A DNA stretch of 13,436 nt. Origin: Alphaproteobacteria bacterium. GTDB lineage: Bacteria; Pseudomonadota; Alphaproteobacteria; RS24. Location: NCBI GenBank assembly GCA_022428185.1, contig JAKMCZ010000180.1:1-13436 (forward strand). Reading direction: 5' to 3'. The position numbers and the translations under genes are program-made. Of this stretch, positions 1-7,606 are shown piece by piece; the stretch's first letter is position 1, and every line of letters begins with the position of its first letter. Under the pieces are notes generated by a model. It had not been told where the DNA came from, made no database searches, and saw only the letters and a list, made by a program, of their open reading frames with translations.

Positions 1-732
1 CGCAATGCGCTTGGCGAGCCGGGCGATGGCGGGGTCTTTTCAGATGCGGTTGCCCGTATCAATGCTGACCGTGAGGTGCGTTGTGTCATTTTGACGGGCG
101 CTGGTTCGGCCTTTTCAGCCGGGGGCAATATTAAAGCCATGCAAAAGCGCGAAGGCCCTTTCGGCGGTGCGGGCGCGCATATTGCCGATGGCTATCGGCG
201 CGGTATTCACCAAATTGTCAAAAGCCTTTGGGGGCTGGAAGTACCCGCCATTGCGGCGGTTAACGGTCCCGCTATCGGGCTTGGTAATGATGTGGCGTGT
301 CTGTGCGATATGCGCATTGCATCTGAAAAAGCGATATTCGGCGCAACCTTTTTGAAGGTCGGCCTTATTCCGGGCGATGGCGGGGCGTGGCTGTTGCCGC
401 GCATTATCGGCGGCGCGCGGGCATCTGAACTGCTGTTTACCGGCAAAACCATTTCAGCCGACGAAGCGCTGACCTGGGGGCTTGTGTCGCAAGTGGTTTC
501 TGATGACAAATTGCTCGAAACCGCGCAAGATATGGCTCATCAGGCCGCAGCTCAAAGTGCCGAAGCGTTGCGTTCGGCCAAGCGCTTGATGCGCCATGGG
601 CAAACCGCCGATTTTGCCACGATTATGGAAATGTCGGCTAATGCGCAGGCGTTGATGCATTTGAGTGAAGACCATACGGAAGCCGTGTCGGCCATGCTTG
701 AAAAGCGGTCGGCAGAATATAAGGACAAATAA
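1..732 (+). CDS. Crotonase / enoyl-CoA hydratase family protein (5' partial)
   Basis: The frame is open from base 1, so the N-terminus lies outside the window; 243 residues are visible and roughly 20-30 are probably missing. A GTG at 76 is inside the crotonase fold and is not the start. Visible crotonase features are the first oxyanion-hole segment FSAGGNIK (near residue 38), the second segment VNGPAIGLGND (near 87-97) and LIPGDGGAWLLPR (near 122-134). Family members hydrate, isomerise or otherwise transform acyl-CoA thioesters in the cytoplasm. The two glutamates of the classical hydratase active site (Glu144 and Glu164 in rat) appear replaced by Asp97 and Phe117, while an Asp (126) sits in the PGDGG turn. 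The exact reaction is therefore open: hydratase, isomerase or another crotonase activity. It lies upstream of an ABM-fold gene and an acyl-CoA dehydrogenase, probably co-transcribed, which supports a role in acyl-CoA breakdown. Confidence 0.9.
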   Translation, partial: RNALGEPGDGGVFSDAVARINADREVRCVILTGAGSAFSAGGNIKAMQKREGPFGGAGAHIADGYRRGIHQIVKSLWGLEVPAIAAVNGPAIGLGNDVACLCDMRIASEKAIFGATFLKVGLIPGDGGAWLLPRIIGGARASELLFTGKTISADEALTWGLVSQVVSDDKLLETAQDMAHQAAAQSAEALRSAKRLMRHGQTADFATIMEMSANAQALMHLSEDHTEAVSAMLEKRSAEYKDK

Positions 733-750
733 CAGGCAAGGAGACTGACG

Positions 751-1047
751 ATGAAAGTTGGATATATGGCGACCTTAAAAGTGGTCGATGGAAAACAGGG
801 TGATTTTGAGGCGGCTTTTGCGGAGATGCAAAAAGCCGTTCAAGCCGATGAGCCGGGCACGCTGCAATATGATTTGATGCAAGACGAATCCAACCCCACC
901 ACCTATCGCGTGTTCGAGATTTATGACAGCGAAGATGCGCGCAAAGTGCATGGCCGGTCGGAAGCTTTTGGCGCGGCAGCCGCGCCATTGGGCGGCGGCG
1001 TTATGGCGGCGGCACCTGATGTTGTGCCGGTGAAGTTCGTTTCGTAA
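751..1047 (+). CDS. Antibiotic biosynthesis monooxygenase (ABM) domain protein, YgiN-like
   Basis: This is a 98-residue single-domain protein. The N-terminal strand (MKVGYMATLKV), a helix around FEAAFAEMQKAV, the stretch EPGTLQYDLMQDESNP and the strand-helix YRVFEIYDSEDARKVH follow the dimeric ferredoxin-like ABM pattern seen in small cofactor-free monooxygenases such as the quinol monooxygenase YgiN. The start is supported by AAGGAG at 738-743, seven bases before the ATG. It sits 18 bases after the crotonase gene and 10 bases before the acyl-CoA dehydrogenase, so it belongs to the same operon. The substrate cannot be told from sequence; many members of this fold are of unknown role. The fold call is good, the enzymatic function is uncertain. 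Confidence 0.8.
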   Translation: MKVGYMATLKVVDGKQGDFEAAFAEMQKAVQADEPGTLQYDLMQDESNPTTYRVFEIYDSEDARKVHGRSEAFGAAAAPLGGGVMAAAPDVVPVKFVS

Positions 1048-1057
1048 GGAGTTTATG

Positions 1058-2269
1058 ATGGATTTGAAATATAGTGCTGAAGATGAAGCCTTCCGTCAGG
1101 AAGTGCGCGATTTTATCGATGAGGCTTTCACGCCCGATATTCGCCGCGAGAGCGAGCGCTCCAAAAATGGCTATTTGACCAAAGACAGTCATGTGACTTG
1201 GCAGAAGCGTCTATATGAAAAAGGTTGGGCCGCGCCCAATTGGCCGGTCGAGCATGGCGGGTCTGACTTTACGCCGACGCAGAAATTTATTTTCACGCAA
1301 GAAATGGAAGCTGCCGGTGCGCCGCATACAATCGCTTTTGGCATGACGATGGTCGCGCCGGTGATTATGAAATTTGGCACGGAAGAGCAAAAAGCAAAAT
1401 ACCTGCCCGATATTCTGGCTTCCAATGTTTGGTGGTGTCAGGGTTATTCCGAACCGGGTTCAGGCTCCGACCTCGCATCACTGCAAATGAAAGCCGAAGA
1501 TAAGGGCGATCATTTTTTGTGCAATGGCACGAAAATTTGGACAACGATGGCGCAACACGCCGATATGATTTTCTGCCTTGTGCGCACCTCGAATGAAGGT
1601 AAGCGTCAGCAAGGTATTTCCTTTCTGCTTATCGACATGCACACGCCGGGCGTAACCGTATCGCCATTGGTGACGCTTGACGGTCCGGCGGAAGGCGCGC
1701 AGGAAATCAATCAGGTGTTTTTCGAAGATGTGAAAGTGCCGAAGGAAAATCTTGTCGGCAATCTTAATGAAGGCTGGACCTGCGCCAAATATCTACTCGA
1801 ATTTGAGCGTGGCAATCCATATTCGGGCGGCCTGTATCGCAGCCTTGAAAAGGTCAAAAAACTGGCTGCCGATGTGCAGTCGGACGGCCAGCCTTTGCTG
1901 GATAATGATGATTTCGCTTCGAAAATGGCTGATCTCGAGCGTCAGATTATGGTGCTTGAAGCAACCGAATTGCGCATATTCTCAGACGTTAGCGCCGGTC
2001 AGAATATCGGCCCTGGATCGTCGTCCATGTTGAAGACGCGCGGCTCTGAATTGCAGCAAGAATTGTCGCAATTGGGTATGGAAGCGGTCGGTCAATATGG
2101 CCTGCCATTTGTTGAAGATACGCTTGCCTCAAATAATGAGAGCGATATTGGCATGGCGGGCGTCGCACCGGTCACGCCGCGTTATTTCAACTATCGCAAG
2201 ACGTCGATTTATGCCGGTTCGAATGAAATTCAGCGTGGTATTATCTCAAAAGCGGTTCTTGGACTGTAA
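1058..2269 (+). CDS. Acyl-CoA dehydrogenase
   Basis: A full-length acyl-CoA dehydrogenase of 403 residues, the normal size for the family. It oxidises an acyl-CoA to the 2-enoyl-CoA using FAD and passes electrons to electron-transfer flavoprotein. The N-terminal helical domain begins DLKYSAEDEAFRQEVR. The central domain has the FAD/substrate signature GYSEPGSGSDLASL (near 129-142) and NGTKIWTT. The C-terminal domain ends with the family signature YAGSNEIQRGI. The position that is the catalytic Glu in medium-chain enzymes (YEG) is Ala here; Glu248 or Glu250 in LLEFERG may be the base, as in the isovaleryl-CoA dehydrogenase arrangement (inference). Two ATGs occur at 1055 and 1058; AAGGAG at 1046-1051 is three bases from the first and six from the second, so 1058 is preferred. 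It is the last gene of the + strand operon, followed by a terminator. Substrate chain type is not predictable. Confidence 0.95.
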   Translation: MDLKYSAEDEAFRQEVRDFIDEAFTPDIRRESERSKNGYLTKDSHVTWQKRLYEKGWAAPNWPVEHGGSDFTPTQKFIFTQEMEAAGAPHTIAFGMTMVAPVIMKFGTEEQKAKYLPDILASNVWWCQGYSEPGSGSDLASLQMKAEDKGDHFLCNGTKIWTTMAQHADMIFCLVRTSNEGKRQQGISFLLIDMHTPGVTVSPLVTLDGPAEGAQEINQVFFEDVKVPKENLVGNLNEGWTCAKYLLEFERGNPYSGGLYRSLEKVKKLAADVQSDGQPLLDNDDFASKMADLERQIMVLEATELRIFSDVSAGQNIGPGSSSMLKTRGSELQQELSQLGMEAVGQYGLPFVEDTLASNNESDIGMAGVAPVTPRYFNYRKTSIYAGSNEIQRGIISKAVLGL

Positions 2270-2302
2270 AAACAGGCTTCAAGAACAAATATAAGAAATC
2301 TG

Positions 2303-2331
2303 AAAGGGCGTCCGCTGGGGCGCCCTTTTTT
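2303..2331 (+). terminator. Rho-independent terminator after the acyl-CoA dehydrogenase
   Basis: Positions 2303-2313 (AAAGGGCGTCC) pair with 2318-2328 (GGGCGCCCTTT) in an 11-bp stem with one G-U pair and a GCTG loop, followed by a T run at 2326-2331. It lies 33 bases after the acyl-CoA dehydrogenase stop codon. The antiporter operon converges on it from the other strand, stopping at 2339. In that direction only three T residues follow the stem, so it would be a weaker terminator there. Confidence 0.9.
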
Positions 2332-2338
2332 ATGATGC

Positions 2339-4045
2339 TCACATCAGCAGACGGGTGAGCAGCATCAGCGCGAACACGGCAAGGAATATGCCTGCCGCCG
2401 CGCCGGTGGACGCAATGCCCGACACCAAACCGCTGGCGCGACTTGCATCTTCGCTGAGGCGCAAGATAGCCATAATTGCTTTTTGCGTGGCTGCCACAGC
2501 GCGAAACCAAAGTGCCAGCACCGGCATGGCCAGTCCTTTAACGACACGCGGCATGGCGCGGCGCAAAAACCAATCGGTGTTCAGCACGGTTGAGTCAATT
2601 TCCGGCGTGTAAAGACCGCGCACAATCAGGAAGACGAAAGCCAACACGGCAAATAAGAGAAGTTGCAATTCACCCAGCACATGCCCGCTCTCCCAAACAT
2701 CATATGTCACCTGATAAGGTAGGAGCGCGTAAAGCGGCTCGGGGAAAATGCCAATCATCACGCATAAGGCGGCGGCAATGCCCATCGCAATCAGCATGTT
2801 GAGCGGTGCTTCTTTGACCTTAAATTTCCGGTCATGTCCGAAAAAGGCGAAATAAGGGATTTTAATGCCTGAATGTTCCAGCACACCGGCAGAAGCGAAA
2901 ATCAATGCCAGCCAGACAAGGAAATAACCCTCTTTGGCTGCCGCGCCAATGGTTAGCGATTTGGTGACGAAACCTGAAAATAGCGGGAAACTGGAAATCG
3001 ACACAGCTCCGATAATGCAGAAAATGGCGGTTAACGGCATTTGTTTCCAAAGCCCGCCCAGTTCGCTGGCTTTGGCCGTGCCGGTGCGATAGAGAACCGC
3101 GCCCATGCTCATAAACAAGAGCGACTTGTAAATAATATGCGCGAAGGCATGCGCGACCGTGCCATTCAGCGCAAGCTCCGTGCCGACCCCGATACCGACG
3201 ACCATAAAGCCGAGCTGATTGTTGAGCGAAAAGGCCAGCACGCGACGTAAATCATTTTCAATGACGGCGAAGAAAACTGGAAACAGCGTCATCACTGCGC
3301 CGATCCAAATAAGCGGTGTGAAGCCGGCAAAGCACAAGGCGAGCATGTAAATCGACAATTTTGTTGTGAAGGCTGACAAAACCACTGTGCCGGTAACCGA
3401 AGCTTCGGGATAAGCGTCTTGCAGCCAGCCATTGAGAAAGGGGAAGGCCGCTTTAATGCCAAAGGCCAGCAAAATGCAAAACCCTGCCGGGCTTGTGGCA
3501 TCCAATCCGGTAATCGAGAAATCGCCGCCAGTGCGCCACAGCAGCACGGCGCCGATAAGCAAAATAACGCCTGAGGCAACTTGCATCAGCAAATAGCGCA
3601 TGGCCGCGCCCATTGAGCGCGCCGTGTGTCCGGCCAAAATCAGGAAGACCGAGGTAAAGGCGGTCAATTCCCAATAAATAAACAAGGTCAAGAAGTCACC
3701 GGCAAACAAGGCCGCTATCGCCGCACCGGCATAAGCCAAGCCAGCCGTGGCGGTGATTTTGACATCTTCGTGCATGGCGTAAATTACATTCAACGCGGCG
3801 GCGATATGAAAGACGAGGGCGAACGGTCGGGTTATGGCCTCGGCGCGCACCAATATGAGGTCTAACCCGGCCATGCTTGTGGTCATGTGAACACCGGTGT
3901 CGATTTGCCATACCGACCACCCCGAAAAAGCAATCAGGGCGAGCATGTAATAATTACGCACGAACACCGGAAGCAATGGCACAGCCAGCGCGCCGATAAT
4001 CAGCATCATGCCCGGAATGGCAAATAACGTATCAATCATTGTCAT
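2339..4045 (-). CDS. Third MrpD/NuoL-like antiporter subunit with long C-terminal extension
   Basis: A 568-residue polytopic membrane protein of the proton-conducting antiporter family (NuoL/M/N, MrpA/D; Proton_antipo_M). The core has the expected channel residues: Glu126 in IYWELTAF, Lys198 in FGIKAAFP, Lys229 in TTKLSIY. The usual His of the LPLHxWL loop is Asn (Asn205 in FPFLNGWLQDAYPEAS), so this subunit is clearly diverged from the other two antiporters of the operon. After the last core helix (about residue 477) there are some 90 extra residues: a basic, amphipathic-looking stretch (about 490-535, including DWFLRRAMPR) and a final hydrophobic helix (about 548-567). ATGs at 4045 and 4039 are both possible starts; GAGG lies three bases before the first and nine before the second. 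It overlaps the end of the small membrane gene by 14 bases if 4045 is used. It is the last gene of the operon. Proton translocation is inferred from the family. Confidence 0.9.
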   Translation of the reverse strand: MTMIDTLFAIPGMMLIIGALAVPLLPVFVRNYYMLALIAFSGWSVWQIDTGVHMTTSMAGLDLILVRAEAITRPFALVFHIAAALNVIYAMHEDVKITATAGLAYAGAAIAALFAGDFLTLFIYWELTAFTSVFLILAGHTARSMGAAMRYLLMQVASGVILLIGAVLLWRTGGDFSITGLDATSPAGFCILLAFGIKAAFPFLNGWLQDAYPEASVTGTVVLSAFTTKLSIYMLALCFAGFTPLIWIGAVMTLFPVFFAVIENDLRRVLAFSLNNQLGFMVVGIGVGTELALNGTVAHAFAHIIYKSLLFMSMGAVLYRTGTAKASELGGLWKQMPLTAIFCIIGAVSISSFPLFSGFVTKSLTIGAAAKEGYFLVWLALIFASAGVLEHSGIKIPYFAFFGHDRKFKVKEAPLNMLIAMGIAAALCVMIGIFPEPLYALLPYQVTYDVWESGHVLGELQLLLFAVLAFVFLIVRGLYTPEIDSTVLNTDWFLRRAMPRVVKGLAMPVLALWFRAVAATQKAIMAILRLSEDASRASGLVSGIASTGAAAGIFLAVFALMLLTRLLM

Positions 4046-4280
4046 CTGCCTCGTAATAATCGGGCGCGCGCATGACCAGCTTTCTCAGCAACACGCCGCC
4101 GCCGACGACAATGCAAAAAGCCAAAAAGCCGAACAGGGCAAAGAAAAGCGGCGTGGCTTCCAAAGCAAAATAGGCATGGCGATGAATGATGAACTCGGCG
4201 ACCAGCAATAAAGCACAGGCGACCAAGAGCGCGCTGATAAAGCGGCGACCGGCGGGAGAAATATCGGGCTTATCACTCAT
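4032..4280 (-). CDS. Small two-helix membrane protein in the antiporter operon (uncharacterised)
   Basis: An 82-residue protein starting MSDKPDISPAGRR. An upstream in-frame ATG at 4301 would overlap the previous gene by 20 bases. The ATG at 4280 has a perfect GGAGG (complement of 4286-4290) five bases upstream, so 4280 is preferred. Two hydrophobic segments are visible, about residues 14-32 and 44-65, joined by the short loop HRHAYFALEATP. The C-terminus reads LVMRAPDYYEADDND, with positive charges next to the second helix and an acidic end. By the positive-inside rule both termini may be cytoplasmic. It begins one base after the stop of the second antiporter subunit and overlaps the third, so it is probably an accessory or linker subunit between them (inference). 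It does not match MrpC, F or G signatures, and I cannot name a family with certainty. Confidence 0.8.
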   Translation of the reverse strand: MSDKPDISPAGRRFISALLVACALLLVAEFIIHRHAYFALEATPLFFALFGFLAFCIVVGGGVLLRKLVMRAPDYYEADDND

Positions 4281-4281
4281 A

Positions 4282-5724
4282 TCAACCTCCAAAATCCGCA
4301 ATGAATATATCGACGGTGAAAAACATCGCCAGAGACATAAGCGCGGTCAGGCATAGCGGCAGCAGCATGGCGACGGGCGCTTCTTGCACTGCCGGGCTTT
4401 TCAGGCCGTGGGTTGGTGCGGCGAAAAAGCCGCGAATGACCAACTCGCCCAAATAAACCAGATTGAGTAGCGACGATATCATTAGCACAGCCAGCACCGC
4501 CAAATGTCCATTGTCCAAAGCCCCGCCCATCAGCATGACTTTTGACCATGCACCGGCCAAAGGCGGCACGCCGATAATCGATAAAGCACCCAGCGCAAAA
4601 GCGGTGAAGGTGACGGGCATAACGCGCCCCAAGCCGTTCATGTCTTTAATGTCGGTCAAATGATGGGCGACATAAATTGCACCGGCGCAAAAGAACAGCG
4701 TGATTTTACCCGCCGCATGTGCCGCGATATGCAGCGCGCCGCCGCTGGCTGCCAATGATGTGGCTAATGCCGCCGCCAACACAATATAGCCAAGCTGGCT
4801 AACGGTTGAATAAGCCAATCGCGCTTTCAGATTGGTTTTGCTCATGGCGACGATGGAAGCGGCAAGGATTGAGAAACTGGCAACCCAAACCAGCCAGTCG
4901 CTGCTATTGGTTTCGCGCAAAAAGTCGATGCCGAAAATATAAATTGCCACTTTCAACACGGTAAAGACACCGGCTTTCACCACCGCTACCGCATGCAATA
5001 GCGCACTGACCGGTGTCGGTGCGACCATCGCGGCGGGCAACCAACGATGCAGTGGCATGAGGGCGGCCTTGCCGATGCCGAAGGCAAATAAGGCGAGCAG
5101 AAAGGGGACATAAAACGGGTCGATTTTACCCGCCAAAACACCACCCTTGGTGAAGGTCAGCGTGTCGGCCATCACCCAGACACCGATAACGCCGAACAGC
5201 AATAAGATGACCGAACTGGCGACCAGAATACCGAGATAGACACGGCCCGCGCGCATCGCTTCGGGCGTGCCCTTATGCGTCACCAAAGGATAGGTGGAGA
5301 AGGTGAGAATTTCATAAAACACGAACAAGGTCAGCAAATTGCCTGACAGCGCAATCGCCATCGCTGCATGAATGGCAATGGCGTAGAAAAACATGAAGCG
5401 CGTATGATTGGCTTCGCCCGCACCGCGCATATAGCCGATGGTGTAAAGCGTTGCTAACGGCCACAGCACACCGGCAACAAGGGCGAATAATTTGCCTAAA
5501 GGCTCAGTGGTGAAACTGATATCCAGTCCTGCTGCCAGAGTAAGAATTGTCACATGGTCGCCATCGGGGCGTCCGAAAAGCGCAATCGCACAAGCCGCCG
5601 TCACCAAGCCGATAAGCACAGCTTGCCCATCGCGCAAGTTGGGCTGGTGGCGCAGCAATAATGTCAAAGCCGAGGCCAGAAGCGGCAAACCCAAAAGCGC
5701 AAATATTAGCGTCTCACCGACCAT
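4282..5724 (-). CDS. Second antiporter subunit, NuoL / MrpA N-terminal-like
   Basis: A 480-residue, about 14-helix protein of the NuoL/M/N-MrpA/D family. It has TLYTIGYMRG (near 92-101), typical of NuoL and of the MrpA N-terminal half, then SGNLLTLFVFYEILTFSTYP with the channel Glu138. The broken-helix region carries Lys219, His226 in LMPLHRWLP and Lys250 in HAVAVVKAG, all positions used for proton transfer in the family. Start at 5724 overlaps the mrpD stop by one base (TAATG), with a GGAGGGG ribosome site upstream. Its length is that of an antiporter core only, without the C-terminal MrpA domains or a lateral helix. Because the operon has a separate MrpA C-terminal gene, this subunit may take the place of the MrpA N-terminal half (inference). 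Annotation pipelines could name it NADH dehydrogenase subunit 5-like, but no Complex I redox genes are near. Confidence 0.9.
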   Translation of the reverse strand: MVGETLIFALLGLPLLASALTLLLRHQPNLRDGQAVLIGLVTAACAIALFGRPDGDHVTILTLAAGLDISFTTEPLGKLFALVAGVLWPLATLYTIGYMRGAGEANHTRFMFFYAIAIHAAMAIALSGNLLTLFVFYEILTFSTYPLVTHKGTPEAMRAGRVYLGILVASSVILLLFGVIGVWVMADTLTFTKGGVLAGKIDPFYVPFLLALFAFGIGKAALMPLHRWLPAAMVAPTPVSALLHAVAVVKAGVFTVLKVAIYIFGIDFLRETNSSDWLVWVASFSILAASIVAMSKTNLKARLAYSTVSQLGYIVLAAALATSLAASGGALHIAAHAAGKITLFFCAGAIYVAHHLTDIKDMNGLGRVMPVTFTAFALGALSIIGVPPLAGAWSKVMLMGGALDNGHLAVLAVLMISSLLNLVYLGELVIRGFFAAPTHGLKSPAVQEAPVAMLLPLCLTALMSLAMFFTVDIFIADFGG

Positions 5725-7208
5725 TATCGCGCCCCTCCGATAAACACACCGGCCGCCGCATAGGCTGCATCAACCAAAGGCGACGCGAAAATGCCAAAGC
5801 CGATTGTGGCTAATACCATGAGCCATGCGGGGACATAATGCACCGGCGTTTCCACCAATTGCGGCGCGCCTTTGGGACGCTCTTTCAACCAAGCTGCTTC
5901 GATGATTTTCCAAACATAAGCCAGAGCCAAAGCCGAACTGATAAAGGTGAGCCCTGCGAGCAACCAGAAATCTTGTTCAAGAAGCGCGCGCACCAGATAC
6001 AGCTTGGAGATAAAGCCCGCCGTCAGTGGCACGCCGATAAGCGCCAAGCCGCCAACCAGAATGGCGGTCATGGTGAGCGGAATTTGCCGCCCCGCGCCCT
6101 CAATCGTGCCCATGCTGGCGCGTCCGACTTGCGCCGCAATCGCGCCGATTGCCAAAAACAGCGCACCCTTCATCAGTGCGTGATTGAACAAATGGATAAA
6201 GGCGGCGGCCAGCCCGGTGGCGCTCATCGCACCAATACCGATAGCCATATAGCCTAGCTGGGCAATAGAGGATTGCGCGAATAATTTCTTTAAATCGGTT
6301 TCCAATATCGCCGCCAACGTGCCGACAAAAGCACCGGCAATACCCAATGTCAGAACCAATAGGCCAATGGCATCAGCGAGACCCGGAAAATCAATGCCGA
6401 ACACGCCGAATATCAGGCGGATAAGCACATAGACCGAAACTTTGGTGGCGGTCGCGGCCATCAGCGCCGATACGGCAGACGGTGCGTGCGCATAAGCCGG
6501 CACCAACCAAAAATGCAGCGGGAATAATGCCATTTTTAAAAACAGACCAAGCGCAATAAAGGCCAAAGCGGTAAAGGCGGCGCGGGTCGATTCCACCTCT
6601 GCCAAGCGCTCAGACAAATCCATCAGATTGAGCGTGCCGGTGAGCATGTAAAGCAGACCCAAGCCGATAACGTAAAATGTTGCGCCAACTGTGCCGAGAA
6701 TAAGATAGTTGAAGGCGGCGGGTAGGGCGCGGCGATCGCGGCCTGCGCCCATTGCCACCAGCGCATAGGCCGAAAGCGAAGAAATTTCGAGGAAGACGAA
6801 GATGTTGAACGCATCGCCCGTCGTTACTTGACCCAGCATGCCGGCAATGGTCAGCAACCATGCGGCGTAAAACAGCGCATGGTCGCGCGGGTCAATCTCA
6901 GCCTCGACCAAACGCCGCGCAGCCAAAGTAGCGACAAAGGCAATACCCGAGACCACCGGCAAAACAAGGGCGCTGGCTGCGTCGATAACATAAACAATGC
7001 CGATCGGGGCAGGCCAGCCGCCCATATCATAAATCAGCGCTTCGCCTGCCATTTGCTGCTGCGCGAACAGAACAATCGAGATTAAAAACGCTGCGCCGGT
7101 CAGCAGCAGAGCCAATCCCCAAGCCATATCGCGGCCGCGCAACAGCGCCGCAATGGGCGCGCCAAGCAGCGGTAAAATGACTTGTAAAACGGGTAGGTGC
7201 TGCATCAT
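5724..7208 (-). CDS. mrpD: Na+/H+ antiporter subunit D (MrpD/MnhD)
   Basis: A 494-residue member of the proton-conducting antiporter family, of typical MrpD length. It has Glu141 in FVFLEISSLSAY, Lys225 and His232 in LKMALFPLHFWL, the PSAVSALMAA segment and Lys256 in TATKVSVY. These correspond to the glutamate and lysines needed for proton passage in MrpD and NuoM. It directly follows mrpC with an ATGA overlap at 7205-7208, the classical C-D order. A second ATG at 7205 is also possible. No strong ribosome site precedes it, so translation is probably coupled to mrpC. Role: proton translocation within the membrane complex (family knowledge). Naming it MrpD, rather than giving that name to one of the two downstream paralogues, rests on its position after mrpC. 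Confidence 0.93.
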   Translation of the reverse strand: MMQHLPVLQVILPLLGAPIAALLRGRDMAWGLALLLTGAAFLISIVLFAQQQMAGEALIYDMGGWPAPIGIVYVIDAASALVLPVVSGIAFVATLAARRLVEAEIDPRDHALFYAAWLLTIAGMLGQVTTGDAFNIFVFLEISSLSAYALVAMGAGRDRRALPAAFNYLILGTVGATFYVIGLGLLYMLTGTLNLMDLSERLAEVESTRAAFTALAFIALGLFLKMALFPLHFWLVPAYAHAPSAVSALMAATATKVSVYVLIRLIFGVFGIDFPGLADAIGLLVLTLGIAGAFVGTLAAILETDLKKLFAQSSIAQLGYMAIGIGAMSATGLAAAFIHLFNHALMKGALFLAIGAIAAQVGRASMGTIEGAGRQIPLTMTAILVGGLALIGVPLTAGFISKLYLVRALLEQDFWLLAGLTFISSALALAYVWKIIEAAWLKERPKGAPQLVETPVHYVPAWLMVLATIGFGIFASPLVDAAYAAAGVFIGGAR

Positions 7209-7606
7209 GCGGCGCGCGCCCCCGTATTGGTTTCTTCTTCAGCGTCTTCTTCGGCTTCAATCAGTTTGATTAAATCGTCATCTTCAATCGTGCCATAGCT
7301 TTCATAAACCCGAATGATAAGCGCATAGCCGACCGCCGTGGTGGCAACGCCGACAACAATGGCGGTGAGGATAAGCACATGCGGCAGCGGATTGGCGTAA
7401 AGTGTTTGCGCTTCGCCGGTCAGAATGGGGGCGGTGCCGTTGGCGACTTTGCCCATCGAGATATACAGCATGAAAACCGAAGTCTGAAAAATCGACAGCC
7501 CGACCATTTTCTTGACCATATTACCGCGCGCAATCACGGCATAAAATCCGGTCATCATCAGTGCGATGACCAGAAAATAATTCCAATGGGCGATGAGATT
7601 ACTCAT
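7205..7606 (-). CDS. mrpC: Na+/H+ antiporter subunit C (MrpC/MnhC, NuoK-like)
   Basis: A 133-residue NuoK-like protein with three hydrophobic segments: about residues 9-26, 33-51 and 75-98. The signature NPLPHVLILTAIVVGVATTA (72-91) is the NuoK/MrpC motif. The C-terminal 35 residues are hydrophilic and strongly acidic (DDD, EAEEDAEEE), longer and more acidic than I would expect for the family. The gene overlaps mrpB by four bases (ATGA at 7603-7606) and mrpD by four. NuoK-like subunits contribute to the ion path next to the antiporter subunits; that part is family knowledge. Confidence 0.93.
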   Translation of the reverse strand: MSNLIAHWNYFLVIALMMTGFYAVIARGNMVKKMVGLSIFQTSVFMLYISMGKVANGTAPILTGEAQTLYANPLPHVLILTAIVVGVATTAVGYALIIRVYESYGTIEDDDLIKLIEAEEDAEEETNTGARAA

